From the NCBI RefSeq assembly GCF_016428805.1, contig NZ_JAELTJ010000009.1:22962-86961 (forward strand): DNA of 64,000 nucleotides, read 5' to 3'. Under the pieces are notes generated by a model. That model did not search any database. It was not told the origin of the DNA and worked only from the letters and a program-made list of their open reading frames with translations. This document shows positions 32,717 through 42,820 of the stretch, in pieces. This stretch comes from Achromobacter sp. ASV32. GTDB taxonomy: Bacteria; Pseudomonadota; Gammaproteobacteria; Burkholderiales; Burkholderiaceae_B. Each line of letters opens with the position of its first letter. Positions within the stretch are counted from its first letter, which is position 1. The position numbers were made by a program, and so were the translations under genes.

Positions 32717-32743
32717 AAGTGCATACTAAAGTGCATACACTTT
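32717..32743 (-). promoter_or_regulatory. Candidate GntR operator
   Basis: Two direct copies of AAGTGCATAC 12 bp apart (32717-32726, 32729-32738); the second is part of a palindrome AAAGTG-CATA-CACTTT (32728-32743). It sits 42-68 bp before the gntR start. Confidence 0.5.
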
Positions 32744-32856
32744 GCCTCGCAACCCGGGTTTGCCCGGAAAGCGCGCAGGATCAACCGGCCCTTTTTTATG
32801 GGTCGGGTCGTCAGAGGGGAAGACAAGCAGACGCGGCCGAGCGGCCGCGCCCCGGT

Positions 32857-33576
32857 TCAAAGACCGGTATCGAGCGTGTAGTGCGCGCCGTCGCGGTTTT
32901 CCAGCGTCAGCGTGGACAGGACCGGCAGGGTTGCCGAAGGGTCTTCCTGCACGTGGATGCGCAGGTTGGCCAGCGGCACGTCCCAACCGCCTGCGGCGGC
33001 TTCGGCCTTCACGCCCGCCACCAGGGCCAGGCGTTCAGCCACCTGGCGCGCCTGGGCAGCCCGCGCATCGATGCGCGTCAGGCTGCGCGCCCCGTTGGGG
33101 TGAGCCATGAGCTCAGGCGACCAGACGCACTCGGGGGTGAGGTGGCGGCAGAAATACATGCGGATGCCGGGCAGCGGCTGCTCGGCAAATCGCACGGTGT
33201 GGAAACGGGCCTGGACTTCCTGGCCGTCCAGCATGGCCGGCCGGCTCAATTCCTGCATGGGATTGACCGCGAAGCCGGCAGCCAGCAGGCGCTCGCGTGT
33301 GGCCTCGGCGTCATACGTGCGAAACACCAGTGCTTCGAGCCCGAAGGGAGAATCGGCGATTTCCTTGCGGGCCGGCGGCGCGCCGGGCGGCCAGCCCAGC
33401 AACTCGACATAGGTGCCTTCCAGCACGATGAGGCGATTGCACGACCCCAGGTTGTGCACCGCCTTGTCGCTCAGGTGAAAGCCCTGGCGCTCGAAATGCG
33501 GCGCCAGCGCATCCAGCCGGTCGCGCACCATGACCACGGCATGGTCGAATTCAGTGTGGCCGACGGAATGCAGCAT
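32857..33576 (-). CDS. VOC / glyoxalase-like domain protein
   Basis: A 239-residue protein with the vicinal-oxygen-chelate fold (PF13468-like): FDHAVVMVRDRLDALAPHFERQ near the N terminus (shown here in part, residues 10-30), NRLIVLEGTYVELLGWPPG (about 47-65), and EALVFRTYDAEATRERLLAAG. No signal peptide. The reaction is not predictable. It ends next to nothing on the left and starts 13 bp after the secA stop on the same strand, so it may be read from secA. Confidence 0.78.
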   Translation of the reverse strand: MLHSVGHTEFDHAVVMVRDRLDALAPHFERQGFHLSDKAVHNLGSCNRLIVLEGTYVELLGWPPGAPPARKEIADSPFGLEALVFRTYDAEATRERLLAAGFAVNPMQELSRPAMLDGQEVQARFHTVRFAEQPLPGIRMYFCRHLTPECVWSPELMAHPNGARSLTRIDARAAQARQVAERLALVAGVKAEAAAGGWDVPLANLRIHVQEDPSATLPVLSTLTLENRDGAHYTLDTGL

Positions 33577-33588
33577 GGCGTTATCCGG

Positions 33589-36324
33589 TCAGACCAGCTT
33601 GCCGTGACACTGCTTGTACTTCTTGCCGCTGCCGCACGGGCACGGATCGTTGCGGCCCACCTTGGGCAGCGCGTTGCGCACCGGCTGCGCGCCCTCTTCC
33701 GTGGCCGACTGGGCCAGGGCCTCGTCGTAGTCGGAGTGGTGGTATTGCACGTTCTGCACGTGCGGCTGGGCGGCCTCGGCTTCGGCCTGCTCAACCTGCT
33801 CGGACGACTGCACCCGCACGGTCATCAGTACGCGCACCACATCGTCGCGGATGCGGTCCAACATGCCCGAGAACAGCTCGAAGGCCTCGCGCTTGTATTC
33901 CTGCTTGGGGTTCTTCTGGGCGTAACCGCGCAGATGGATGCCCTGACGCAGGTAATCCAGCGCCGACAGGTGTTCACGCCAGTGCGTGTCGATCGCCTGC
34001 AGCATGATCGAACGCTCGAACTGCGCCCACGATTCGGCGCCCACCTGCTCGACCTTGGCCTGGTAGATGTCGCGCGCCGCGGCGACCACACGTTCGCGCA
34101 GGTCTTCGTCGGTCAGGGAGGCTTCTTTTTCGAGCATCTCGACCAGCGGCAGACGGATCTGCCAGTCGGCTTCCAGCGCCTTTTGCAACGCCGGGATGTC
34201 CCACTGCTCTTCCACCGATTCCGGCGGCACATACGTGTTGAACAGGTCGACCACCGCGGCGTCGCGCAGGTTTTCCACCGTGGCGCCCACGCTGGCGGCC
34301 TCCAGCACGTCATTGCGCTGCGAGTACAGCACCTTGCGCTGGTCGTTGGCGACGTCGTCGTATTCCAGCAATTGCTTGCGGATGTCGAAGTTGCGGCCTT
34401 CCACCTTGCGCTGCGCGGTTTCGATGGAGCGGGTCACCATGCCCGCTTCGATGGGTTCGCCCTCGGGCAGCTTCAGGCGCTCCATGATGGCGCGCACACG
34501 GTCGCCCGCGAAGATGCGCATCAGCGAATCTTCCAGCGACAGGTAGAAGCGCGACGAACCCGGGTCGCCCTGGCGGCCGGCACGGCCACGCAGCTGGTTG
34601 TCGATACGGCGCGATTCGTGGCGTTCGGTACCGATGATGCGCAGGCCGCCGGCGGCCTTCACCTGTTCGTTCAGCGGCTTCCAGTCGGCGCGGATCTTCT
34701 CGATGCGCGCATTCTTTTCGGCCTCGGACAGCGACTCGTCGGCGCGGATCAGGTCCACCTGCTTGTCCACGCTGCCGCCCAGCACGATGTCGGTGCCGCG
34801 GCCCGCCATGTTGGTGGCGATGGTGATGTGGCCTGGCTTGCCGGCTTCGGCGACGATCTCGGCTTCGCGGGCATGCTGCTTGGCGTTCAGCACTTCGTGC
34901 GGCAGCTTGGCCTTTTTCAGCAGGCCCGACAGCAGCTCGGAATTCTCGATGCTGGTGGTACCCACCAGCACCGGCTGGCCGCGCTCGTGGCAATCGCGGA
35001 TGTCTTCGAGAATCGCGTTGTACTTTTCCGCGTCGGTCTTGAAGACCTGGTCGTTCTGATCCTTGCGGATCATGGGCTTGTTGGTCGGGATGATGACCGT
35101 TTCAAGCCCGTAGATTTCCTGGAATTCGTACGCTTCCGTGTCGGCCGTGCCGGTCATGCCGGACAGCTTTTCGTACATGCGGAAGTAGTTCTGGAACGTG
35201 ATGGACGCCAGCGTCTGGTTCTCGTGCTGGATCTTCACGCCTTCCTTGGCTTCGACGGCCTGGTGCAGGCCATCGGACCAACGGCGGCCCACCATCAGGC
35301 GGCCCGTGAACTCGTCGACGATGATGACTTCACCGTCCTGCACCACATACTGCTGGTCGCGGAAGAACAGCGAGTTGGCGCGCAGCGCCACCATCAGGTG
35401 GTGCATCAGGGCGATATGGCGCGGGTCGTACAGCGACTCGCCCTCGGGCAGGATGCCCAGGCGCGCCAGGATGCCTTCGGCATTGACATGGCCGGCTTCC
35501 GACAGATAGACCTGCTGGCTCTTTTCGTCGACCCAGTAGTCGCCTTCGGGTTCCGGCTCTTGCGGCTTGGGCTCGCTGGCCATGCGGGTCAGGAGCGGGG
35601 GCACCGCATTCATGCGGATGTACAGCTCGGTGTGGTCTTCGGCCTGGCCGGAAATGATCAGGGGCGTACGCGCCTCGTCGATCAGGATCGAGTCCACTTC
35701 GTCGACGATCGCGTAGAACAACGCGCGCTGGCGCCGGTCTTCAACACGGTATTCCATGTTGTCGCGCAGGTAGTCGAAGCCGAATTCGTTATTGGTGCCG
35801 TACGTGATGTCGGCGGCGTAGGCGGCCTTCTTTTCCTCGTTCGGCTGCTGCGGTACCACCACGCCCGTGGACAGGCCCAGGAAGTGGTACAGGCGCCCCA
35901 TCCATTCAGCGTCACGGCGGGCCAGGTAATCGTTCACCGTCACCACGTGCACGCCCTTGCGGGCGATCGCGTTCAGGTAGACCGGCAGCGTCGCCATCAG
36001 CGTCTTGCCTTCACCCGTGCGCATTTCGGCAATCTTGCCGCTATGCAAGGCGATGCCGCCCAGCAACTGCGCATCAAAGTGACGCATGCCGAAAACCCGC
36101 TTGCCGGCTTCGCGCACGACGGCGAAGGCTTCCGGCAGCAAGTCGTCCAGGGACGTGCCCTGGGCGTGGCGGGCGCTGAACTCCTCGGTCTTGGCCGCCA
36201 GCTCCGCATCGGAGAGCGCGGAGATCTTGGGCTCCAGCCCATTGATCTGGGTTACCAGCTTGCGATACTGCTTAAGCAGCCGGTCGTTGCGGCTACCTAT
36301 GAGTTTTTTGAGCAGAGAAACCAT
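33589..36324 (-). CDS. secA: Preprotein translocase ATPase SecA
   Basis: The motor of the Sec pathway; it pushes unfolded preproteins through SecYEG with ATP. The 911-residue protein has Walker A ([14 protein letters not shown] about 102-115), the DEAD-like [13 protein letters not shown], the preprotein cross-linking domain, helicase motifs [13 protein letters not shown] and [18 protein letters not shown], and the C-terminal zinc-finger tail ([19 protein letters not shown]). ATG 36324 matches usual SecA starts ([15 protein letters not shown]). It has its own 177-bp leader and no secM gene. Confidence 0.98.
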   Translation of the reverse strand: MVSLLKKLIGSRNDRLLKQYRKLVTQINGLEPKISALSDAELAAKTEEFSARHAQGTSLDDLLPEAFAVVREAGKRVFGMRHFDAQLLGGIALHSGKIAEMRTGEGKTLMATLPVYLNAIARKGVHVVTVNDYLARRDAEWMGRLYHFLGLSTGVVVPQQPNEEKKAAYAADITYGTNNEFGFDYLRDNMEYRVEDRRQRALFYAIVDEVDSILIDEARTPLIISGQAEDHTELYIRMNAVPPLLTRMASEPKPQEPEPEGDYWVDEKSQQVYLSEAGHVNAEGILARLGILPEGESLYDPRHIALMHHLMVALRANSLFFRDQQYVVQDGEVIIVDEFTGRLMVGRRWSDGLHQAVEAKEGVKIQHENQTLASITFQNYFRMYEKLSGMTGTADTEAYEFQEIYGLETVIIPTNKPMIRKDQNDQVFKTDAEKYNAILEDIRDCHERGQPVLVGTTSIENSELLSGLLKKAKLPHEVLNAKQHAREAEIVAEAGKPGHITIATNMAGRGTDIVLGGSVDKQVDLIRADESLSEAEKNARIEKIRADWKPLNEQVKAAGGLRIIGTERHESRRIDNQLRGRAGRQGDPGSSRFYLSLEDSLMRIFAGDRVRAIMERLKLPEGEPIEAGMVTRSIETAQRKVEGRNFDIRKQLLEYDDVANDQRKVLYSQRNDVLEAASVGATVENLRDAAVVDLFNTYVPPESVEEQWDIPALQKALEADWQIRLPLVEMLEKEASLTDEDLRERVVAAARDIYQAKVEQVGAESWAQFERSIMLQAIDTHWREHLSALDYLRQGIHLRGYAQKNPKQEYKREAFELFSGMLDRIRDDVVRVLMTVRVQSSEQVEQAEAEAAQPHVQNVQYHHSDYDEALAQSATEEGAQPVRNALPKVGRNDPCPCGSGKKYKQCHGKLV

Positions 36325-36501
36325 GCGTATGTCGGCCGCACGAACCACGCCGCGCCAAGCAAAAGGCTGAGGGCAGCGTCGCCCGTGACTTGATGTTATT
36401 TGGTTGAGCGGGGGTCCGCTGGGAAACGAACCAGTTTAACGCACCTGGAGCGCAATAGCCTGACCCTATGGCCAGGGTGGCACTGTAGCCCGGATTAGGG
36501 G

Positions 36502-37500
36502 TCAGCGCGCGGCGCCGCTGGCGCCGACCTGCGCCACCGCGGGCGGCGCGTGCTGCTGCGGGCCCAGGAACAGGCGCGGATCCAGCGGTTGCCCAGCCAG
36601 CCGGACCTCGAAATGCAGGTGCGGACCGGTGGATTGGCCCGACGAGCCCACCCGGGCGACCTGCTGGCCCCGTTCGACCAGTTGGCCTTGCTTGACCAGC
36701 AGCGACGAGGCGTGGGCGTAGCGGGTGATCAGGCCGTCGCCATGGTCGATTTCAACCATGTTGCCGTAGCCCGGCAGGAACTTGGCTTCCAGCACCACTC
36801 CGCCCGAAGCGGCCAGGATGGGCGTGCCCGGCGGTGCGGCAAAGTCCAGGCCTTCGTGCATGGCCTGGCGCCCGGTCACGGGATTGCGGCGCCAGCCGTA
36901 GGACGAGCTGAGATACGGATAATCGGTAATGGGCATGGCCGTGGGCATGCGGGCCTGATCGGCCGAACGCCGGGTCAGCGCCGCGTCCAGCAGCTTGAGA
37001 TTGTCGGTTTGCAGCGCCAGCCGTTCCTGGATTTCGTCCAGCTGGCGGCCCAGCGCTTCGGCCGAGGCCGCGGTAGGCGGCGTGCGATCGGTGAACAGGT
37101 CGTCCATGACCTGGGTCGCCTCGGGCGCGTGGTTCGCGTCGGCGGGCGCCGCGGCCAGTTGCTTGGCCACTTCCGGATCGGTATAGGCCACCCCGGCCAC
37201 CTGAGCCACCCGCTGACCCAGCCCGTCGATGCTGACCAGCTTGGCCTGCAGCGCGCCCACCTTGGCAGCCAGCAGATTCATGTTGCCGCGCAGGAAATCG
37301 GCGTCGCGTCCCGGCTGTCCGGACAGCGGCCACCCCACCGTGTGTACCGCCGGCAGGATGGGAGTAAGGTAGCGCTGAAGCGCGGCGCCAAAGATGGCGG
37401 CGGTCATCAGGGCGCCCCCCAGAAACAACGCCAATCGTGCGCCTCCCAGGGTGAAATGCCCGTCCTGCCCTTCGCGGGCGTGCATAATCACTATTTTCAA
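36502..37500 (-). CDS. M23 family cell-wall peptidase
   Basis: A 332-residue membrane-anchored peptidoglycan endopeptidase or activator of one. One membrane segment (LALFLGGALMTAAIFGAALQ, about 24-43), a coiled-coil-like stretch (about 60-190), then the LytM/M23 domain with the zinc motif in GRQAMHEGLDFAAPPGTPI (about 214-232) and the catalytic HLHFEVRLAGQPLDP near the end. Both the H-x(n)-D and HxH ligands are present, so it may be active. I propose TTG 37500, which has AGGA eight bases upstream; ATG 37485 is the alternative. Divergent from DUF721, 28 bp between starts, next to secA. Confidence 0.85.
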   Translation of the reverse strand: MKIVIMHAREGQDGHFTLGGARLALFLGGALMTAAIFGAALQRYLTPILPAVHTVGWPLSGQPGRDADFLRGNMNLLAAKVGALQAKLVSIDGLGQRVAQVAGVAYTDPEVAKQLAAAPADANHAPEATQVMDDLFTDRTPPTAASAEALGRQLDEIQERLALQTDNLKLLDAALTRRSADQARMPTAMPITDYPYLSSSYGWRRNPVTGRQAMHEGLDFAAPPGTPILAASGGVVLEAKFLPGYGNMVEIDHGDGLITRYAHASSLLVKQGQLVERGQQVARVGSSGQSTGPHLHFEVRLAGQPLDPRLFLGPQQHAPPAVAQVGASGAAR

Positions 37501-37528
37501 GGTTTGCTTCCTAATTCTTAGAGCCGGG

Positions 37529-38020
37529 ATGAATAGACCCACTTCATACCGTCAACGTTCCAGTTCCAGCCGGCGGAAAGAAAATACCGCCCTGGGATGG
37601 CTGGGTCATGACATGCGGGGCGCCGGCGTACTGGCAACCGCCCGCAAGCACTTGCAAATCCAATATGCGGTGGCGGCGATTCTGCCCGCCCCGTTGGGCG
37701 CCGTGTGCCAGGTAGGCAAGCTGGAAAACCAGCGCCTTCAACTGGTGGTGCCCAGTGCCGCGCACGCGGCGAAGATGCGTCAATTGGCCCCGCGCATCGC
37801 GCAGGCCTTATCGGACCAAGGCTGGAACCTTAACGAAATTGCCGTCAAGGTACAAGCGGGCCTGCCCAAGCCCGGCGCCCGCCAGCCGCTGCCCCCAAAG
37901 GAAGCGCAACCGCTGGGCGATACCGCCCTGGGTGCCTTTGAAGCGCTGCATGACACCTTGCGCCCCGGGCCGCTGGCCGACGCAGTCGCCAAGCTATTGA
38001 AGCACCACAAGAGTAGCTGA
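37529..38020 (+). CDS. DUF721 domain protein
   Basis: A 163-residue cytoplasmic protein with a DciA-like/DUF721 domain (LQIQYAVAAILPAPLGAVCQ then VGKLENQRLQLVVPSAAHAA, residues about 45-85), a fold like the KH domain. In many bacteria DUF721 proteins such as DciA load the replicative helicase DnaB; short beta-proteobacterial versions between secA and lpxC are common, but I cannot confirm that role here. The C-terminal half is rich in Pro and probably flexible. Start at ATG 37529; the ribosome site is weak. Confidence 0.82.
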   Translation: MNRPTSYRQRSSSSRRKENTALGWLGHDMRGAGVLATARKHLQIQYAVAAILPAPLGAVCQVGKLENQRLQLVVPSAAHAAKMRQLAPRIAQALSDQGWNLNEIAVKVQAGLPKPGARQPLPPKEAQPLGDTALGAFEALHDTLRPGPLADAVAKLLKHHKSS

Positions 38021-38106
38021 GATAGCCCGGCTTGTCCGAGGCGCAGTCCGCCGGGATACCAAGCGAAACCACGTTATCGGACCCTATGAACCCTCGGGTT
38101 ACGCCT

Positions 38107-38151
38107 GGATGGCGCCTTGAGGAGGACAGGACAGGGCGGCTGGCGCCATCC
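38107..38151. repeat. Inverted repeat between DUF721 and lpxC
   Basis: GGATGGCGCC and GGCGCCATCC, perfect 10-bp arms separated by 25 nt, inside the 197-bp convergent gap (38021-38217). No T tract; could act as a weak terminator or mRNA end. Confidence 0.35.
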
Positions 38152-38217
38152 TGTGGCAGGACCGGACTTCAGCCGGGGACGGACCCCGCCATGCCGGCCC
38201 TTATCGGCGAACCGGCC

Positions 38218-39141
38218 TCAGGCCAGTTGCCATTCGTGCCGGAAGGCCTGCGGCGCTTCGGCTTGCGATTCGTAAGTGATCAATTCCCAGGCGTCGCGCT
38301 GCTCGAGCAGGGCGCGGGCCAACTGGTTGTTCAGGCCGTGACCCGACTTGCACGCCACGTAGCGCGCCACCAGCGGTTTGCCCAGCAGATACAGGTCGCC
38401 GATGGCGTCCAGGATCTTGTGCTTCACGAATTCGTCGTCGTAGCGCAGGCCGTCGCTGTTGAGCACCCGGTACTCGTCCATGACGATGGCGTTGTCCAGG
38501 CTGCCGCCGCGGGCCAGGCCCATCGAGCGCAGCGCTTCCACCTCGTTGACGAAGCCGAAGGTGCGGGCACGCGCGATTTCGCGCACGTACGAGTGGGTCG
38601 CGAAATCGATCTCGGCGAAATTGGCGGTCGAATCGATGGCGGGGTGGCGAAAGTCGATCGAGAAGGCCAGCGCGTACCCTTCATGGGGTTCCAGCCGGGC
38701 CCACTTCTCGGTGCGGCCCTCGCCTTCGCGCACTTCCACGGTCTTCAACACGCGGATGAATTGCTTCGGGGCGTTCTGCTCGACGATGCCCGCCGAGCGC
38801 AACAGGTATACGAAGGTAGCCGCACTGCCGTCCATGATGGGGACTTCTTCGGCAGTGAGGTCGATATGCAGGTTGTCGATACCCAGGCCGGCCAATGCCG
38901 ACATGAGATGTTCCACCGTAGAGACGCGAACATTGCCCTGCTGCAGCACGGACGCCATGCGGGTGTCGCCCACGCCCGTAGCCTGCGCCGGCAAGTCGAC
39001 GACTTCGGGCAGATCCACGCGATGGAACACGATGCCCGTGTTGGGCGCCGCCGGACGCAGGGTGAGCTCAACCCGCCGTCCGGAGTGGACGCCGACGCCT
39101 GTCGTGCGGACGAGATTCTGAATGCTGCGCTGTCGGAACAT
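38218..39141 (-). CDS. lpxC: UDP-3-O-acyl-N-acetylglucosamine deacetylase LpxC
   Basis: Zinc enzyme for the first committed step of lipid A synthesis, in the cytoplasm. The 307-residue length is standard. Zinc and catalytic residues: H in [10 protein letters not shown] (about 79), H and D in [15 protein letters not shown] (about 236-242), the catalytic Glu and Asp in [10 protein letters not shown], and H in GHGLNNQLA (about 265). Start at ATG 39141 ([11 protein letters not shown]), the usual LpxC N terminus. Last gene of the dcw cluster, 241 bp after ftsZ, so it probably has a promoter of its own. Confidence 0.97.
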   Translation of the reverse strand: MFRQRSIQNLVRTTGVGVHSGRRVELTLRPAAPNTGIVFHRVDLPEVVDLPAQATGVGDTRMASVLQQGNVRVSTVEHLMSALAGLGIDNLHIDLTAEEVPIMDGSAATFVYLLRSAGIVEQNAPKQFIRVLKTVEVREGEGRTEKWARLEPHEGYALAFSIDFRHPAIDSTANFAEIDFATHSYVREIARARTFGFVNEVEALRSMGLARGGSLDNAIVMDEYRVLNSDGLRYDDEFVKHKILDAIGDLYLLGKPLVARYVACKSGHGLNNQLARALLEQRDAWELITYESQAEAPQAFRHEWQLA

Positions 39142-39308
39142 GAGACTAAGGTATTTTGAGCCAGGAAGCCGACAAGATAGCGAACAGATTGCCGGCGTAA
39201 CTGACGTATTGTAACTCTGTCCGGTTCCCAACGCCATCAAGGCGCCTGGACCGACCGATAAAACCGTCCCCTATTCAATCCGTGCAAGGGAAACACGGGC
39301 CGCTCCGC

Positions 39309-39342
39309 CTCCGGCTTGCCCGCGGGGACAGGCAAGCCGGAG
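39309..39342. terminator. Hairpin between ftsZ and lpxC
   Basis: Perfect 12-bp stem (CTCCGGCTTGCC/GGCAAGCCGGAG) with a 10-nt loop, 41 bp after the ftsZ stop. No T tract; it may attenuate transcription into lpxC or protect the ftsZ mRNA end. Confidence 0.5.
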
Positions 39343-39382
39343 ATGAGGGAGTGCATGTAGAGCCTGAATCAGGCGCTGGGGT

Positions 39383-40564
39383 TCAATCCGCCTGCTTGCG
39401 CAGGAATGCCGGGATGTCAAAGTGATCCATGCCCGAGCTTTCCAGTGCACGCACCTGGGCCGACGCCTGGCTGCGCGGATTGCGCATGACCGACGGCATG
39501 TCCAGATTGCGGTAATCGCCCTGACCGGCCGGCATCGTGCCCATGGGCATGTTGTCGGTGCCGGTACGCAGCACTTCAGCGGTGCTCTGCACCAGTTGCG
39601 GACGCGCCTGCGCACGGCCCAGGCCGGTCGCAACCACGGTCACGCGCAGGTTTTCACCCATCGACTCGTCGTAGGCGGTACCGAAGATCACGGTCGCGTC
39701 GTCCGAAGCGTAGCTGCGGATCGTTTCCATGATTTCGCGCGTTTCGCGCATCTTCAGCGAGCGGCTGGCGGTGATGTTGACCAGCACGCCGCGAGCGCCG
39801 TTCAGGTCCACGCCTTCCAGCAGCGGGCAGGCGATGGCGTGCTCGGCGGCGACGCGGGCGCGGTCAGCGCCCGAAGCCGATGCCGTGCCCATCATGGCCT
39901 GGCCTTGCTCACCCATGATCGTCTTGACGTCTTCGAAGTCGACGTTGACGTTACCTTCGACGTTGATGATTTCGGCGATACCCGCGCACGCGTTGTGCAG
40001 GATATCGTCGGCCGAACGGAAGCAGTCTTCCTGCGTCGCATCCTCGTCCATCAGTTCATAGAGGTTCTCGTTGAGCACCACGATGAGCGAATGCACGTGC
40101 TTGGCCAGTTCGGCGATGCCGTCCTCGGCCATCTTCAGGCGCTTGTTGCCTTCGAAGGTGAAGGGCTTGGTCACCACGCCCACCGTCAGAATGCCCAGCT
40201 CCTTGGCCACTTCGGCCACGACCGGACCTGCGCCCGTGCCGGTGCCGCCGCCCATGCCGGCAGTAATGAAGACCATGTGCGCGCCGTTCAGGGCGGCACG
40301 GATCTCCTCGCGCGCGGTTTCCGCCGACGCGCGGCCTTGCTCGGGCTTGGCGCCCGCACCCAGGCCCGTGCGGCCCAGGCGAATCTGCACCGGGGCATTG
40401 GTCGCCGCCAGCGCTTGCGCATCGGTGTTGGCGCAGATGAAATCCACGCCGTGCACGCCGCTGCGAATCATGTGCGCGACGGCATTGCCGCCTGCACCGC
40501 CCACACCAACGACCTTGATTACGGTCCCTTTGGTGTTGTTCTCAAGCATCTCAAAGTTCATCAT
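39383..40564 (-). CDS. ftsZ: Cell division GTPase FtsZ
   Basis: Tubulin homologue that assembles the Z ring at midcell. The 393-residue protein has the GTP-binding signature GGGTGTGAGP (about 106-115), the T7 loop region with NVDFEDVKTIM, and the conserved C-terminal peptide DIPAFLRKQAD, which binds FtsA and ZipA-like partners. Start at ATG 40564, with GGGAG seven bases upstream; the next in-frame ATG follows immediately. Between ftsA and ftsZ is a 188-bp gap, larger than elsewhere in the cluster, so an extra ftsZ promoter is likely. Confidence 0.98.
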   Translation of the reverse strand: MMNFEMLENNTKGTVIKVVGVGGAGGNAVAHMIRSGVHGVDFICANTDAQALAATNAPVQIRLGRTGLGAGAKPEQGRASAETAREEIRAALNGAHMVFITAGMGGGTGTGAGPVVAEVAKELGILTVGVVTKPFTFEGNKRLKMAEDGIAELAKHVHSLIVVLNENLYELMDEDATQEDCFRSADDILHNACAGIAEIINVEGNVNVDFEDVKTIMGEQGQAMMGTASASGADRARVAAEHAIACPLLEGVDLNGARGVLVNITASRSLKMRETREIMETIRSYASDDATVIFGTAYDESMGENLRVTVVATGLGRAQARPQLVQSTAEVLRTGTDNMPMGTMPAGQGDYRNLDMPSVMRNPRSQASAQVRALESSGMDHFDIPAFLRKQAD

Positions 40565-40752
40565 GATGACTCCCTCACAAGTCCGATTTTGCAAATCACA
40601 AAAATTCCCCAACAACCTATATTTTGTGAATCGCCTCAAAGCCGAAGCCGACTGCTTTGGTCCGCAACGGGTTTGAGACGCCTCCCCTTTCTGGCCCGGC
40701 CCGCGATACCGCTGCGGATCAAGCCAAGGAGCAGGCCCCAACCTGCCCCCCT

Positions 40753-41979
40753 CTAATTCATAAACCATTCCTTCATGCGCGCCAGCAGGCTCTTGAAGTT
40801 GCCCGTCTGCGCGGCGACCTTGCGGCCGCGCACACGCTGCATGCGCGCTTCCTGCAGCAAGCCCATCACGGTCGAGAAGCGCGGGTTGCGCATCACGTCG
40901 GCCAGGCTGCCTTCGTATTCGGGTACCGCCACGCGCACCGGCTTGAGGAACACGTCCTCGGCCAGTTCGATCATGCCGGGTAGCTGCGCCGAGCCGCCGG
41001 TCAGCACCACGCCGGACGCCAGCAGGTCTTCGTAGCCGGAATCGCGCACCACTTGCTGCACCAGGGTGAACAGTTCTTCCACGCGCGGCTCGATGACGGC
41101 GCCCAGCGCCTGGCGCTTGACCTGGCGCGGACCGCGGTCGCCCAGCCCCGGCACTTCCACGGATTCATCCGGACTGGCCAGCACTTGCTTGGCCACGCCG
41201 TAGCGCAGCTTGATTTCCTCGGCGTCGGGCGTCGGCGTGCGCAGCATGGCCGCGATGTCGTTGGTGATCTGGTCGCCAGCGATCGGCAGGACGGCGGTGT
41301 GGCGGATCGCGCCGCCGGTGAAGATGGCGACGTCGGTGGTGCCGCCGCCGATATCAACCAGCACGACGCCCAGTTCTTTTTCGTCGGCGGTCAGCACGGC
41401 CAGGCTGGAGGCCAGGGGCTGCAGGATCAGGTCCTGCACTTCCAGGCCGCAGCGGCGCACGCACTTGACGATGTTCTGCGCGGCGCTGACCGCGCCGGTC
41501 ACGATGTGCACGCGCACTTCCAGGCGCAAGCCGCTCATGCCGATGGGCTCACGGATGTCTTCCTGGCCATCGACGATGAATTCCTGCGTCAGCACGTGCA
41601 GCACCTGCTGATCGGTGGGAATGTTCACGGCCTTGGCGGTCTCGATGACGCGCGCAACGTCGGTGGCGGTGACTTCCTTGTCCTTGACGGCGACCATGCC
41701 GCTGGAGTTGAAGCTGCGGATATGGCTGCCGGCGATGCCGGTGTAGACGTCGCGGATCTTGCAATCTGCCATCAGCTCGGCTTCTTCAAGCGCACGCTGG
41801 ATGGAATTCACAGTGGTCTCGATATTGACGACCACACCCTTGCGCATGCCGCGCGATTCGTGCTGGCCGAGGCCGAGCACTTCGAATCGCCCTTCGGGCA
41901 GGATTTCAGCCACCACAGCCACCACCTTGCTGGTGCCGATATCGAGGGCGACGATAAGGTCCTTGATGTCACGGGTCAT
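40753..41979 (-). CDS. ftsA: Cell division protein FtsA
   Basis: Actin-like protein that anchors FtsZ to the membrane and signals to the divisome. The 408-residue protein has the actin-family phosphate loops (LDIGTSKVVAVVAE about 11-24 and VDIGGGTTDVAIF about 206-218) and the 1C domain (CKIRDVYTGIAGSHI). The C-terminal amphipathic helix expected of FtsA is present near SLLARMKEWFMN. ATG 41979 is 4 bp from the ftsQ stop. Confidence 0.97.
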   Translation of the reverse strand: MTRDIKDLIVALDIGTSKVVAVVAEILPEGRFEVLGLGQHESRGMRKGVVVNIETTVNSIQRALEEAELMADCKIRDVYTGIAGSHIRSFNSSGMVAVKDKEVTATDVARVIETAKAVNIPTDQQVLHVLTQEFIVDGQEDIREPIGMSGLRLEVRVHIVTGAVSAAQNIVKCVRRCGLEVQDLILQPLASSLAVLTADEKELGVVLVDIGGGTTDVAIFTGGAIRHTAVLPIAGDQITNDIAAMLRTPTPDAEEIKLRYGVAKQVLASPDESVEVPGLGDRGPRQVKRQALGAVIEPRVEELFTLVQQVVRDSGYEDLLASGVVLTGGSAQLPGMIELAEDVFLKPVRVAVPEYEGSLADVMRNPRFSTVMGLLQEARMQRVRGRKVAAQTGNFKSLLARMKEWFMN

Positions 41980-41983
41980 GGCG

Positions 41984-42808
41984 TTAGCGTTTCTTGGGAG
42001 GTTTCGGTGTGGATTTGGATTTGGTTTCCGACGCGGGCAACGGGGCCAGCGCCAGGGCGAAACCATTGGGATAGCGCAGGTCGGCCTGCGTGATGGTGCG
42101 CCCTTCCAGGCGCCCCGCCACGGCGGGCCAGGCCTGCACAAAGCGTTGAATGCGAGCCGCGAACGGCAGCGCGCCGGGCAGGCCATGCGGATCCGGCGCA
42201 TCGGCGCCCGGATCGCGGCCCAGGTCCAGCAACATGCCGTTGGACAGCACCACGCGCCAGGCATAGCGCGGGCTCAGCTCCAACTGCTTGACGTGCATAT
42301 CGAGCGGGGCGAACCAGCGCGCCAGTTCGGCGTAGCGCTGCACCACCAGCGATTCGGTGCCCTCGGGCCCGGAGAACTGCGGCAATACCGTTTCGTCGTC
42401 CACTTCGCCCGTGTTGGCCGTGAACGCTTCGCCCCAGGTGTTGATCATCTGGTTTTCGTTCCACAGCGCCAGGGGCTGCTGCTCTTCGATCCGCACGCGC
42501 AGCACATTGGGCCAGATGCGGCGCACGGTGGCATGCCGCACCCAGGGCACCGACTCGAAGATCTCGCGGGCGTCGTCCAGGTCCACCGTGAAGAAGTTGC
42601 CCTTGAAGCGCCCAGCTATCGCCGCGCGCACCGCGCCCGGCGACACATAGTGCAGCTCGGTGTCCGGCGTGGACTCCAGTTCGATGGCCGACAGCGTGAA
42701 ATACGGGCGTTGCACCACCCACACCACACCCGCGATGAGCATGGCGCAGACCGCCAGCACGGCAAGCGTGTTGGCGATCAGGTTGGTGGTGCGAGCGTCG
42801 TTCCACAC
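41984..42808 (-). CDS. ftsQ: Cell division protein FtsQ
   Basis: Bitopic divisome scaffold that recruits FtsB/FtsL. The 274-residue protein has one membrane segment (TTNLIANTLAVLAVCAMLIA, about 7-26), a POTRA domain just outside (FTLSAIELESTPDTELHYVS about 37-56), and a beta domain (WVRHATVRRIWPNVLRVRIEE). The tail after about 250 is short and basic (KSKSTPKPPKKR), less conserved in the family. GTG start, 12 bp after ddl. Confidence 0.94.
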   Translation of the reverse strand: MWNDARTTNLIANTLAVLAVCAMLIAGVVWVVQRPYFTLSAIELESTPDTELHYVSPGAVRAAIAGRFKGNFFTVDLDDAREIFESVPWVRHATVRRIWPNVLRVRIEEQQPLALWNENQMINTWGEAFTANTGEVDDETVLPQFSGPEGTESLVVQRYAELARWFAPLDMHVKQLELSPRYAWRVVLSNGMLLDLGRDPGADAPDPHGLPGALPFAARIQRFVQAWPAVAGRLEGRTITQADLRYPNGFALALAPLPASETKSKSTPKPPKKR

Positions 42809-42820
42809 AGAGTATCCAGG

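Noticed and set aside
32434..36393. Open frame of 1319 codons on the plus strand opposite secA
   Set aside because: It is a high-GC antisense frame exactly opposite secA. SecA is certain; the translated product has a low-complexity His/Arg/Gln-rich composition and no domains.
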